The notes under the pieces were generated by a model that saw only the letters and a list, made by a program, of their open reading frames with translations, ran no database searches and had not been told where the DNA came from. Below are positions 45,966 through 54,785 of a stretch of 64,000 bases of DNA, in pieces (position 1 is the first letter of the stretch; each line of letters opens with the position of its first letter). The translations under genes were made by a program, and so were the position numbers. The stretch comes from Planctomycetota bacterium (GTDB taxonomy: Bacteria > Planctomycetota > Planctomycetia > Gemmatales > Gemmataceae). The stretch is taken from positions 1 to 64,000 of the forward strand of contig JAJXWW010000001.1 in assembly GCA_021781415.1 (NCBI GenBank), written 5' to 3'.

Positions 45966-46105
45966 GGCTTCACTCCTCTTTTTTCGTCCAGTTGAGGCGC
46001 TCGCCGCCCGCGCTGCGAGCCTACAGCGTTATTTTAGACATTCGTGGAGCGACGAACCACGACAACCAGACAACGACCTCGGACACTCGCCGCATCGTCT
46101 CGCTA

Positions 46106-48037
46106 TCACTTCACCCCTTGCGCCCCTCCGCCGGCGGAGGATTCTCGATGTTCGCTCTTGTCGTAGCGATATTTCACGGTGTTCGGCGTCCGATGCGGCG
46201 GTGTTTCGTACGGTAACGACTTGAGAAACGCAACCAGATCGTCGAGGTCGTTTCCCTTGAGATGGCTCGTCTTGCCGTGCTTGTCGTCTTTGTTGCACGT
46301 CGTCAACAGTTCGCGCAGCGTTTTGGCCTTGCCGTGATGGAGATACGGTGCGCTGCGATAGATGCCCAACAACGTCGGGGTATCGTACTTTGGCCCATTC
46401 TTTTCGGACGGATCGTCTCCGCCCGTGCCAACGTCGTGTAGATTGAACGGCTTTTTGAGAGTGCTATCGGTGTAATAGGGTCCGCTGTGACACTTCGCGC
46501 AGCCGACGGCATCGGCGAAGAACAAACCCTTGCCGCGCTCGGCTTCGGGAGACAATTTTCCCGGCGCGGGAATGTGCGGCGACAGCGTGAACTCGAACGA
46601 ATTGCTATACACGGCCAGGGCGTCGAGATCTTTGGAGCGTCCCGAAAGGTCCATGCTCAGTTCCGTCGGTTCGAAGCCGTTTTTCGGTTTGATCGCGCCG
46701 CGAAAGAGTCCCGGTCCTTGCATCAGCCGACCGCGGATGGTGTACTCGAAGTCTTGCACTTCATCGCGGTCGGCGGACCGATGGAGCGGATGCGTATGGG
46801 CCAGCCCCATGAACGGAGGCGTCTTTCGCAATCCCTCCGGGTTCTGCCATACCCGGCCGTCGCTGTGGCCGTCGGGATGGCACGACGAACACGCGATCCA
46901 GCGACGGCCCGAAAGGGGTCGGTCGGCGGTGCTGAACAGAATCTTGCCGCGCACCCATTCCGGCGACTTGGGCGGGTCGCACAACTTGATGCGAGCCAGA
47001 CGCTCCATGCTCTGGGCGTCGAGAACCATTACGTCGAAATCGAGGGCGTTGGCGACGTAGACCTTCTTGCCGTCCGGGCTGACGCGAACGGCGCGCGGGT
47101 TTTGACCGACGCGAACGGCGTAGCCGACGCGCTTGATTTCGCGGTAGTCGTCGTCGATCGTCGCGGAGACGTTCATGTCGTTGGTGCCGGCGTAGATGGT
47201 GTAGAGCCGCTTGCCGTCGGGGGACAACGCCGCCTCCCAAGGATTGGTGACAACGTAGACGCCGTTGTAGCTGTCCATGCCGATCGACTTACGCCGCTTG
47301 CCGGCTTCTTTTTCGGCCGGGACGAGATCGCAAATGCTCAGTTGAGGGAAGATGGACCCGCTGCCGTCGATCACGTCGATTTTCGACCGAATGTGCGACA
47401 AATAGGCTTTCGGACGGCGCGGATGCACGATGACGTTGCGGCACAGATTGTCGCTCGAATGCCCGGTCCAGCTATCGACGCGTTTTCCGCTCGTCCGGTC
47501 GATGGCGTGCAACACGCCACTGTAAAACTCGACGACGTACAAGCGTTTTTCGTCCGGACTGAGAGCCAAGCCGCGCGGCATCGAGCCGGCTTTCATCTGG
47601 CGGAGGACTTTGCGCTGGCCCACGTCGATCTCGCTGACGGTGCCGGGATATTCGTGGACGACGTAGGCGATGCTGCCGTCCTTGACCGCGACGATGCCGT
47701 AGGGTTCGTCGGCGACCGCGAGCTTTTCGACGATTTTGCCATTATCCGTATCAACAAAAGCGACAATATCCTCGTTGTAGACGGTTACGAGCGCAAGGGG
47801 TCCGTTACCGATCCAGGCCACGCCTTCGGGTTTGTCGCCGACGGCGATTTCGCGGAGAGCCTTATGGTTCGTCGCATCGACGACGGTAACGCTGCCATTG
47901 TCGGAATTGGCAACGAGCAAGCGCTTGCCATCGGGCGTGACATCCATGAGGCTGTTGGAAGTACCGGCGAAACTCGGTCGATTCGCGGCCGCGAGAAAAG
48001 CGAAGAGGAACAAGCCTCTGAGAAAAGGCGAGGACAT
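46106..48037 (-). CDS. Secreted YVTN beta-propeller plus di-heme cytochrome c protein
   Basis: A 643-residue exported protein. The ATG at 48037 has AGGAGA 7 nt upstream and opens a signal peptide (MSSPFLRGLFLFAFLAAANR) cleaved near SFA-G. Residues about 25-390 form a YVTN-type propeller (LLVANSDNGSVTVVDATNHK, EKRLYVVEFYSGVLHAIDRT). The C-terminal 250 residues are cytochrome c peroxidase/MauG-like with heme sites CSSCH (about 400) and CAKCH (about 540), plus FRGAIKPKNGFEPTELSMDL. It probably carries out periplasmic redox chemistry. The frame is open further upstream, but that region is not coding. Confidence 0.9.
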   Translation of the reverse strand: MSSPFLRGLFLFAFLAAANRPSFAGTSNSLMDVTPDGKRLLVANSDNGSVTVVDATNHKALREIAVGDKPEGVAWIGNGPLALVTVYNEDIVAFVDTDNGKIVEKLAVADEPYGIVAVKDGSIAYVVHEYPGTVSEIDVGQRKVLRQMKAGSMPRGLALSPDEKRLYVVEFYSGVLHAIDRTSGKRVDSWTGHSSDNLCRNVIVHPRRPKAYLSHIRSKIDVIDGSGSIFPQLSICDLVPAEKEAGKRRKSIGMDSYNGVYVVTNPWEAALSPDGKRLYTIYAGTNDMNVSATIDDDYREIKRVGYAVRVGQNPRAVRVSPDGKKVYVANALDFDVMVLDAQSMERLARIKLCDPPKSPEWVRGKILFSTADRPLSGRRWIACSSCHPDGHSDGRVWQNPEGLRKTPPFMGLAHTHPLHRSADRDEVQDFEYTIRGRLMQGPGLFRGAIKPKNGFEPTELSMDLSGRSKDLDALAVYSNSFEFTLSPHIPAPGKLSPEAERGKGLFFADAVGCAKCHSGPYYTDSTLKKPFNLHDVGTGGDDPSEKNGPKYDTPTLLGIYRSAPYLHHGKAKTLRELLTTCNKDDKHGKTSHLKGNDLDDLVAFLKSLPYETPPHRTPNTVKYRYDKSEHRESSAGGGAQGVK

Positions 48038-48186
48038 GCACCGTTCTCCTAACATTATGAGGACTACGAACCAAGTCGTAAGGAAGGCAAGATCATTATG
48101 GTTGCTTGGAAACGGGAAGGCAATCCTCGTTCCGCGCGGTCGAGATTGCCGCGAGCCTCGTTCGAGGCGAAGACGAGACTCGAACC

Positions 48187-49368
48187 TTATGCTTTCGACG
48201 CATCCGCGCTCGCCTCGTTCGAGGGGTTCTCCTCGGCACCGAATCGAGCCAGCGCATAGGGCGACAGATCGACATCGGCAACGGAATTGTCGACGATCCA
48301 TTGGGACATGGCCTGTCCGACCAAGGGGGCGAGGAGAAAATTCTCGCTGCCGAAACCGGCGGCGCAGAAAGCGCCCTCCAGTCCCGGTAGACGGTCGAGG
48401 ATCGGTAGACCGTCCGGCGCATGGGCCGAGAGGAGAGCGTAGCCGCCTCGACCGTAGCAGCAATACATGGCCGGACAGCGCCGGATCAGGCGTTGACGAA
48501 TGCTCGGCAGCCACTCTCCGGCAGCGGCCTCGTCGTACGAATCGGGATCGACGACTTCATCGCTCTGGAGGGGAGTTAGCTCGCCGACGTGCAGTAGATC
48601 GCCCTGCGCCGGACGCACGTATAACCCCTGCACGAAGTCGGCGAAGACCGCGCCGCGGCGACCGCTGCCGGCGGGTCGTCGAAACAGTGCCGCTTGCACG
48701 CGATGCGCTTCCACCGGCACTTCCAGCTTGACCGATTTCGGCAGATGTTCCGCCCAGGCCCCCGTCGCCAACACGAGCCGCCCACAGACGTAGGTTCCCT
48801 CGTTGGTCTCGACGCCGCCAATTTTACCTTTGTCGGCCAACAGAGCGCGGACCTCCACGCCTTCGCGCAGGTCCGCCCCCGCGCGCCGAGCCGCCTCGGC
48901 GAACGAGGCCACGGTCAGCACCGGCTCGACGTACCCGGCCTCCCGCTCGAATAGAGCCAATTCGTCCTCCGTCAAGCGCGCGTTGGGATCGACTTCCATC
49001 ATCTCTTGCTCGTCGATGCGGCGAACGTCGATGCCCAAGGCAAGGTGGCGGGCAAGCCGCGCGTCCCATTCGGTAGCGTCTCGGCGGTCGGTCATCTGAA
49101 TCATGCCGGTACGCCAGAAGACGGGCGGGCCGCCGATGAGATCGGAAAAATGCTCGTAGACCGGCAAGCAGCGTCGGGCCAGCGCGGCGGTCGGCGCGTG
49201 GCGGTGGGCCTGATAGATCAATGCCGGCGATTTTCCACTGGCCCCCGCCCCAAGATAGGCTTTTTCGACCAGCACCACGCGGCCGGCTCGGCGCTGGGCC
49301 AGATGAAAGGCGATACTGACGCCGAGTACGCCGCCGCCGACAATCAAGATGTCGCAAGTGTGTGACAT
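48187..49368 (-). CDS. FAD-dependent oxidoreductase (DAO/glycine oxidase-like)
   Basis: A 393-residue flavoprotein. The dinucleotide-binding motif DILIVGGGVLGVSIAFHLAQ is at the N-terminus with the ribose-binding Glu in VVLVEKAYLGAGASGKSPAL. The C-terminal GYALLSAHAPDGLPILDRLP and AAGFGSENFLLAPLVGQAMS are typical of the DAO family (sarcosine oxidase, glycine oxidase, dimethylglycine dehydrogenase). It is a single-domain enzyme of normal length. The amine substrate cannot be deduced. The start at 49368 is followed directly by the FAD motif. Confidence 0.85.
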   Translation of the reverse strand: MSHTCDILIVGGGVLGVSIAFHLAQRRAGRVVLVEKAYLGAGASGKSPALIYQAHRHAPTAALARRCLPVYEHFSDLIGGPPVFWRTGMIQMTDRRDATEWDARLARHLALGIDVRRIDEQEMMEVDPNARLTEDELALFEREAGYVEPVLTVASFAEAARRAGADLREGVEVRALLADKGKIGGVETNEGTYVCGRLVLATGAWAEHLPKSVKLEVPVEAHRVQAALFRRPAGSGRRGAVFADFVQGLYVRPAQGDLLHVGELTPLQSDEVVDPDSYDEAAAGEWLPSIRQRLIRRCPAMYCCYGRGGYALLSAHAPDGLPILDRLPGLEGAFCAAGFGSENFLLAPLVGQAMSQWIVDNSVADVDLSPYALARFGAEENPSNEASADASKA

Positions 49369-49412
49369 CGGCTATCCCTTATTCCGTAAGTCGAGAGGGA
49401 GAGGGCGCGCCC

Positions 49413-50672
49413 TCAGCGATGCAACGCCCGCGCGAGAAAGCCCGGCCCGGCTTGAAATTGCACCGTGAGCCAAGAATCGTCCAGCGCCGATTTGAAGTTG
49501 GAATCGGGGACGCTGAGAGATCGAAAGTAGGTATCCAGCACCCGCGCGCCGGCCTCGTCCTTACAAGAGAAGATGCCTTTGACGGCCAGCGATTTGTCGG
49601 GGACAATCCAGATGCCGAAAGTCCTTAAGGACGCCAGCTTCCCCCAATCGTCCTTCTTCAGTCCGATCGAGAGCTTGGCCGCCAACGTCTTGGTCCAATC
49701 GGGCGAATGACCGGCCATCCAGATCGGCGCTACCAGTTCGCGCCGCTCGCGCAACACGCGGCGCAGTTCCGGAGCGAACTGTCGAAGCTCCGCGACGGGT
49801 TCGTTCGGCAGAGACTCCAATTGCTCGGCGATCAACGCCAGCACGACGGTGCGTTCGTCGGCGAACCAGGCGTGGACGGGGATGTCGCGCTTTAGCGGTC
49901 GGAACTCGAACAGTTTTTTCTTGGACGCGCTGGCCACGCGCTTGCTCTTGTTGAGGCGCTTCCGCAACTCCTCGGCGTCGTGAGGCCGCACCGTCCGAAT
50001 AACGAGATAAAAAGGAGGAACAATGTCGTCTTTAATGCGCGCCCCCAAAACCAGGTGATCGATCTCTTCCGCTTGCAAGCCTACCCACGACGGGAGATCG
50101 GCTAGACGCTGCTCCGCGCCGCCGATCTTGAGCGGTTCGCGCAGCATCTGCGCGCCAATGGAATTGGCCGCTAATTCGGGGATGCGGGCGGCAACGAGCA
50201 GATTGACATCGGCAGGCAAATAGCCGAGCGCTTCCAGTCGGTCGGGGGCGACGCTTTCGACGACCGGAACGCCGGAGAGTTCGGGAACTCCAGGTTGCTT
50301 GAAAGGGCGACGCGCGGGACGAACGGTGTCCTGTATCCGCCGTTGCGCCTGCGTCTTCAGCATGAACGCCAATCCGACGCCGGCCACGAGCAGCATGACG
50401 CCGACCGCGATCGCCGCCAGCCGTCCGTTCGACCGCCGCGAAGGCACATCGAGCGCGGGGACGGGCGACAAATCGGAGTAAGCAGCCGGTCCCGAAGCGA
50501 AGGATGAAGTCGTTGGGTGCAGCCGATTCACGACCGCGTCCGCCGGTCGAATCGCAAAGGAATCGCCGCAGCGCGGACAATCGATGCGCCCGCTGGCCGA
50601 GGTTTCGGCAGGCAGGTCGATGGAAGCATTGCAATAGGGACAGCTTAACGGTGTGGTACTCATACTGTTCAT
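49413..50672 (-). CDS. Zinc-ribbon, single-span membrane protein of unknown function
   Basis: A 419-residue protein. The N-terminus has a zinc ribbon (CPYC near residue 11 and CPRCGD near 33), a linker, then one transmembrane segment (LAAIAVGVMLLVAGVGLAFM, about residues 90-112). The 300-residue outer part (DVNLLVAARIPELAANSIGA, LVLGARIKDDIVPPFYLVIR, VHAWFADERTVVLALIAEQL) resembles the planctomycete proteins that carry a zinc ribbon plus a large exported domain. Start chosen at the ATG at 50672; the ATG at 50663 is equally possible and no clear Shine-Dalgarno sequence is seen. Confidence 0.7.
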   Translation of the reverse strand: MNSMSTTPLSCPYCNASIDLPAETSASGRIDCPRCGDSFAIRPADAVVNRLHPTTSSFASGPAAYSDLSPVPALDVPSRRSNGRLAAIAVGVMLLVAGVGLAFMLKTQAQRRIQDTVRPARRPFKQPGVPELSGVPVVESVAPDRLEALGYLPADVNLLVAARIPELAANSIGAQMLREPLKIGGAEQRLADLPSWVGLQAEEIDHLVLGARIKDDIVPPFYLVIRTVRPHDAEELRKRLNKSKRVASASKKKLFEFRPLKRDIPVHAWFADERTVVLALIAEQLESLPNEPVAELRQFAPELRRVLRERRELVAPIWMAGHSPDWTKTLAAKLSIGLKKDDWGKLASLRTFGIWIVPDKSLAVKGIFSCKDEAGARVLDTYFRSLSVPDSNFKSALDDSWLTVQFQAGPGFLARALHR

Positions 50673-50726
50673 TGTCGATAGCGATGCGCGGCCTGTCCAG
50701 AGCGAATGGTTCCTCGTCGCCAACAA

Positions 50727-50858
50727 GGCGAACCGGCTGCGTTAGCTGCCGGGTAGGTGGTTCGCACCCGGCAGCTTACGCTGCCGGTTCGTCTAACCCG
50801 GCTGCGTTAGCTGCCGGGTAGGTGGTTCGCACCCGGCAGCTTACGCTGCCGGTTCGCC
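50727..50858. repeat. Family B repeats, two tandem pairs
   Basis: Four copies of the family B palindrome, arranged as two near-identical 70-bp direct repeats, each with one copy in each orientation (CCGGCTGCGTTAGCTGCCGG and CCCGGCAGCTTACGCTGCCG). They occupy the space between hemE and the zinc-ribbon gene and overlap the hemE stop codon. Confidence 0.9.
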
Positions 50859-51878
50859 TCGCACCGTGCGGACGAACGCCTCGAAGTTGGCAACGGGCGT
50901 GGCGCGATCGACGCCGTGATTGAGATTGACGATGTGCCGGTTGCCGCCGCCCGCTGCCAGGCAAGCGCGCGTCGCCGCGCGCACCTGTTCCGGAGTGCCG
51001 CCGCGCAGAATCTCTTCGTCCACGTTGCCCTGGAAGACCAGATGCGGATAGTCGCGCCGCGCCGCCGCCAGGTCGTGCCGCACTCCCAAGGAGATCACGT
51101 CCGCCCCCGACGACGTCATTGCAGGCAAATACGGTCCCTCTTTGACGAACAAGATGCGCGGGACTCCCGCCGCCTCGCGGAAAATCACCTCGTGTCTGCG
51201 CTGCGCCCACGCCTCATATTCGTCGCGTTCCAACAGGCCCGCCCACGAATCGAAGAGTTGATACACGTCCGCCCCATCGGCGATCAAGGCGCGCAGAAAA
51301 TGAACCGTCGCCGCCGTCAGGCGTTCGAGCAGCGCCTCCCACACGATGGGCTGCTCGGCGGCGAAACGCCGCGTGGCGGCGATGTCCTTGCCCGTGCCGA
51401 TGGCGTAAGTCGCCACCGTGAACGGCGCGCCGGCAAAGACCAACACGGGCAGTTCGCCGCGCAATTCACGCCTAACAAGACTCAAAAGATCGCGTATGTG
51501 CTGAAAGCGACGCGGATCGGGCCGAACCTCCAAGCGCTCCACGTCGGCAAGGGTGCGGATCGGGCGATCGGGAACCGGACCGAGCGACGGTTGCAGAACG
51601 TAACGCTGTCCCATGGCCACCGGCAAGGTGGTGATGTCGTAAAAGAGAATGATGCCATCGACGCCGAAGCGTCGCGGCAACAGCGATGCCTCGGCGGCGC
51701 GTTCGACGTTTTCGGAGAATTCGTAAAACGAGAGACCGTTGCGCACGCGATTGAATTCGGGATCCCAGCGCCCGGCCTGGCGCATCGCCCAAACCGGCGG
51801 ACGTTCGACCGCCTCGCCCCGCGCCGCGCGGACGAGGAGGTGAGAAGAAGAGGAGTTCACGAGCGGAGCCTTCGTCAT
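50841..51878 (-). CDS. hemE: Uroporphyrinogen decarboxylase
   Basis: A 345-residue enzyme of heme biosynthesis that decarboxylates uroporphyrinogen III to coproporphyrinogen III. Motifs: RPPVWAMRQAGRWDPEFNRV (family RQAGRY... with Trp in place of Tyr), the active-site Asp in IILFYDITTLPVAMGQRYVL, LVFAGAPFTVATYAIGTGKD, YQLFDSWAGLLERDEYEAWA, and the C-terminal VNLNHGVDRATPVANFEAFV. The last residues, EPAA, and the TAA stop are contributed by a family B repeat, so the natural C-terminus is probably near VRTVRG. The enzyme core is complete. Confidence 0.9.
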   Translation of the reverse strand: MTKAPLVNSSSSHLLVRAARGEAVERPPVWAMRQAGRWDPEFNRVRNGLSFYEFSENVERAAEASLLPRRFGVDGIILFYDITTLPVAMGQRYVLQPSLGPVPDRPIRTLADVERLEVRPDPRRFQHIRDLLSLVRRELRGELPVLVFAGAPFTVATYAIGTGKDIAATRRFAAEQPIVWEALLERLTAATVHFLRALIADGADVYQLFDSWAGLLERDEYEAWAQRRHEVIFREAAGVPRILFVKEGPYLPAMTSSGADVISLGVRHDLAAARRDYPHLVFQGNVDEEILRGGTPEQVRAATRACLAAGGGNRHIVNLNHGVDRATPVANFEAFVRTVRGEPAA

Positions 51879-52268
51879 GTTATGTTCTATCCACGCGATC
51901 GGGCGAGTTCGCTTATTCTACGGGAATCGTCCACGAATGGGTTGGCTCACATTTGCACAATTCGAGCGTGATAGATCGGCCGACGCCGCACGCAGTGGGG
52001 GGAAACGGAAATGGATTGGCCTATCTCGGTGACTTCGCTGGGTTGGGACCAATCACTCTATCGCGAGAAAGATGCCCGAGCGGGTAACGGAATCGGACGA
52101 CTACCGTCTTGGCAAAGCGTTGCGTGCCGTACATTCGATCGCCACGTTTATGCCGGTGCAGACCACCTGTCGCTCTCAAAATGACATTGCTCCCTTCTCG
52201 TTGGAAGATTACCCTTGCATCATCGGATTGCTCTCGATTCCGTTCCCCACAGTGCAAGGAGGCATCGC
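51879..52268. other. 390-bp intergenic region
   Basis: This lies between hemE (-) and the HEAT-repeat gene (+). No coding frame, RNA or repeat that I recognise was found; a divergent promoter region is expected but no clear -35/-10 pair stood out. Confidence 0.4.
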
Positions 52269-53858
52269 ATGCCGCGCTTTCTCGTCCGAAGTTGCTTGGC
52301 GATTGGTCTGAGTGGTTTTTGTTTGCTCGGTTTACAAGCGGCAGACGCCGACAAGGACGCGCTGCGCTACAACGGCAAGCCGTTTGCGTATTGGGAAACG
52401 TATATGCGGACGGAACTGAAGTCGGAGCGGCGCATTGAGGGGTTACGCGCCCTGGCCGCGTTCGGCGTGCGCGGCCACGCCGAAGAGGCGGCGAAGGCCA
52501 TTGTCGAGGTGGTCAAAGACTATGGCCGCGACGCCTACACGGGCAATGCGGAACGTGCGACGCCCGATCAGAAAGTGATTCTCGAAGCCAAAGAGGCCAT
52601 ATTCAAAATTGGTCCCGCGGCATACGAGGTCGTCTTGCGAAACGCGAAGAATGAGCGCTTGCTGAGATTCGCAATTGCATTTCTTCATTCCGATCGTTTT
52701 TACGAGGTTCAGCTATCTAAAACTTCCGTAACGATTCTTCTCGACTACATACAGGGAGAACAGGGCGATGTGCAAGACTTTGCCGTCGAAACACTCGTTA
52801 GGAGCCTGGATAGTCAGTCGCTAACCAACGAGATCGCTCAGAAACTCTTACGCGAGAAAAAAGACACGGAAGCTCTTGCTCACCCTTTGATGGTGCTGTT
52901 GGAAAAGAAATCGTCCTACTGGAGCGTGGAAATCTTGAAGGAGATGGGGCCGAGTGCCAAGCCGGCGGCGAAGGTGTTGGTTAAAGCACGGCTTCGCGGT
53001 GATTTCAATGACGACGCAGTCTTTACGGCCATCGGCGTCGAAACAGTGTCTTTGCTACCTGCGATTCAAGAAGGGCTGAAAAGCGACGACGCGATAGTTC
53101 GATTACGAGCGGCCTCCTGGATTGGCTCCATGGGGACCAAGGCAAAACCGGCCTTACCAGAGTTGCTTCAAGAAGTAAAAGACGGACCCAAAACGGAGTC
53201 GAAAGCCGAAAAGAAAGCTTCGCCGCCGGTAGGTTTATCCTTGTCTTCTAGCAGCACGAACGAGGAAAATGCCTGGCTCGCCGCGCTCGATGCCGCGATT
53301 GCTGTTGGTGCGAATCGCCCTCAATTGGTGCCTTCGATGATCCGCGTTGTCGGCGATTCAACGCGGAGATACGACTGCCGATCGACGGTTGTGAAGAAAT
53401 TGACCGAGTTCGGCAAGCAGGCTAAGGAAGCCGTGCCGATTCTCGTGGCTCGATTCTCCGATGACCACGAAGATGCGAGGATACGCACTGAAGCTTTGAC
53501 TGCCCTCGAAGCAATCGGCTTCGAAAATCGGCAGGTCGTTCCGTCGTTGGTCAAGGTGATTGAAAGCGAGATGGAAGAGAATCCGACGCACAATCACTCT
53601 TGCTCCGATGTGTCGAAAACGGCGCTTTTGGCGTTGGCCAAGCTCCAACCGCAAGCGCGCGAGAGTATGCCAACCTTGATTCGGGCCTTCGCACAATACA
53701 CAAACGATTCGCATCTTCGCGCCGCCATCGCCCCGGCACTCGGCGCGATGGGACCGGCGGCGCGCGAAGCATTGCCCGCGCTGCGCGAAGCAACGAAGGC
53801 GGATGAAGGCTATTTGCGGAAAGCCGCGAAGGCCGCCATCGAGAAGATCGACAAGTGA
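52269..53858 (+). CDS. Secreted HEAT-repeat protein
   Basis: A 529-residue protein. The ATG at 52269 has AAGGAGG 6 nt upstream and opens a signal peptide (MPRFLVRSCLAIGLSGFCLL) cleaved near LQA-A. The rest is a helical solenoid with HEAT/PBS-lyase-like units: ALPELLQEVKD, SMIRVVGDSTRRYDCRSTVV, LTEFGKQAKEAVPILVARFS and AALPALREATKADEGYLRKA. The N-terminal third has a DKDALRYNGKPFAYWETYM segment seen in related planctomycete HEAT proteins. It is likely a protein-binding scaffold in the envelope. Confidence 0.8.
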   Translation: MPRFLVRSCLAIGLSGFCLLGLQAADADKDALRYNGKPFAYWETYMRTELKSERRIEGLRALAAFGVRGHAEEAAKAIVEVVKDYGRDAYTGNAERATPDQKVILEAKEAIFKIGPAAYEVVLRNAKNERLLRFAIAFLHSDRFYEVQLSKTSVTILLDYIQGEQGDVQDFAVETLVRSLDSQSLTNEIAQKLLREKKDTEALAHPLMVLLEKKSSYWSVEILKEMGPSAKPAAKVLVKARLRGDFNDDAVFTAIGVETVSLLPAIQEGLKSDDAIVRLRAASWIGSMGTKAKPALPELLQEVKDGPKTESKAEKKASPPVGLSLSSSSTNEENAWLAALDAAIAVGANRPQLVPSMIRVVGDSTRRYDCRSTVVKKLTEFGKQAKEAVPILVARFSDDHEDARIRTEALTALEAIGFENRQVVPSLVKVIESEMEENPTHNHSCSDVSKTALLALAKLQPQARESMPTLIRAFAQYTNDSHLRAAIAPALGAMGPAAREALPALREATKADEGYLRKAAKAAIEKIDK

Positions 53859-53890
53859 ACAACCGACTCCATCCGCGGCCAGACGCGGCG

Positions 53891-53947
53891 TTAGCGTTTC
53901 GAGAGCAGACCGTCCACGCTGAGCGGACCTCGAATAACCTGCGACAT
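53891..53947 (-). CDS. Possible 18-codon small ORF with a very strong ribosome-binding site
   Basis: ATG at 53947 is preceded by AAAGGAGG at 6 nt and encodes MSQVIRGPLSVDGLLSKR before TAA. It follows the pirin gene and a family D repeat on the same strand. It may be a tiny protein or the stub of a longer gene. Only the quality of the ribosome-binding site supports it. Confidence 0.3.
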   Translation of the reverse strand: MSQVIRGPLSVDGLLSKR

Positions 53948-53963
53948 GATAATCCTCCTTTTG

Positions 53964-53997
53964 TGAAGTCTCAGGGGGGCTGACGCCCCCCGCTCGG
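53964..53997. repeat. Family D palindromic repeat, single copy
   Basis: TGAAGTCTCAGGGGGGCTGA followed by CGCCCCCCGCTCGG, matching the array at 54634-54785. It sits 5 bp after the pirin stop codon. Confidence 0.85.
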
Positions 53998-54002
53998 CCA
54001 CC

Positions 54003-54599
54003 TCATGCCAAATCGAACAAGAGAACCTCGGACGGGACGGCGGCGCGAACGGCGACTGCGTCCTCTTTCTCGACGGCGACCCCATCGCCGGCGGAGAGAG
54101 TATGGTTGAGCAACGCCGCGCTTCCGCGAAGGATCTGAAGCCAGGCGGCGCGGCCGCGTTCGAGCGTGTGTGGAATCTCCTGTCCGGCCGGAAGCGAAGC
54201 CAAGTACAGGCGGGCGTCTTGATGAATGGTCAGCGAGCCGTCGGCTCCATCGGGCGAGGCGACCAGGCGAAACCGTCCGCGCGTCTGCCCTTCGGCCACG
54301 GTTCGTTGCTCGTAACTGGGCGGCAATCCTTGCCGTTGGGGCAGCAGCCAGATTTGGTACAGATGCACCCATTCCTTGTCGGAAGGGTTGTACTCGCTGT
54401 GGCGCACGCCGGTTCCCGCCGTCATGCGCTGTAGCTCGCCGGCGCGGATCAGCGAGCTGTTGCCCATGCTGTCTCTGTGTTCCAGCGTGCCCTCGAGAAC
54501 GTAGGTGACAATCTCCATGTCCCGATGGCCGTGCATTCCGAACCCCTGGCCGGGCTGCACGCGGTCGTCGTTGATGACGCGCAGGGAACGAAAGCCCAT
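54003..54599 (-). CDS. Pirin-family protein, 5' end replaced by repeats
   Basis: A 198-residue bicupin of the pirin/YhaK type: GFGMHGHRDMEIVTYVLEGT, EHRDSMGNSSLIRAGELQRM, TAGTGVRHSEYNPSDKEWVH. The metal ligands His and Glu are present. Relative to YhaK, about 34 N-terminal residues are missing from the first ATG (54599). Upstream codons in the same frame still read FSFGEYFDPAH (54600-54632), matching the family, and then run into the family D repeat array with no start codon. The gene is thus 5'-truncated by the repeats and may be translated from the internal ATG or be inactive. The MarR gene is upstream on the same strand. Confidence 0.8.
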   Translation of the reverse strand: MGFRSLRVINDDRVQPGQGFGMHGHRDMEIVTYVLEGTLEHRDSMGNSSLIRAGELQRMTAGTGVRHSEYNPSDKEWVHLYQIWLLPQRQGLPPSYEQRTVAEGQTRGRFRLVASPDGADGSLTIHQDARLYLASLPAGQEIPHTLERGRAAWLQILRGSAALLNHTLSAGDGVAVEKEDAVAVRAAVPSEVLLFDLA

Positions 54600-54633
54600 G
54601 TGCGCCGGATCGAAGTATTCGCCGAACGAGAAA

Positions 54634-54785
54634 GCGGGGGGCGTCAGCCCCCTGAGTGTGAAATCAAAAGGTTTCCCCGAGCGGGGGGCGTAAGCCCCCT
54701 GAGTGTGAAATCAAAAGGTTTCCCCGAGCGGGGGGCGTCAGCCTCCTGAGACTTCACACTCAGGGGGCTTACGCCCCCCGCTCGG
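54634..54785. repeat. Family D repeat array between marR and pirin
   Basis: Three direct units of GAGCGGGGGGCGTAAGCCCC / CTGAGTGTGAAATCAAAAGG, spaced by about 60 bp, plus one inverted copy (54752-54785). The array abuts the MarR stop on one side and interrupts the pirin frame on the other. Confidence 0.9.

Noticed and set aside
48038-48514. N-terminal extension of the YVTN/cytochrome gene
   Set aside because: The extension overlaps the FAD oxidoreductase gene end and precedes a proper Shine-Dalgarno sequence and signal peptide at 48037.
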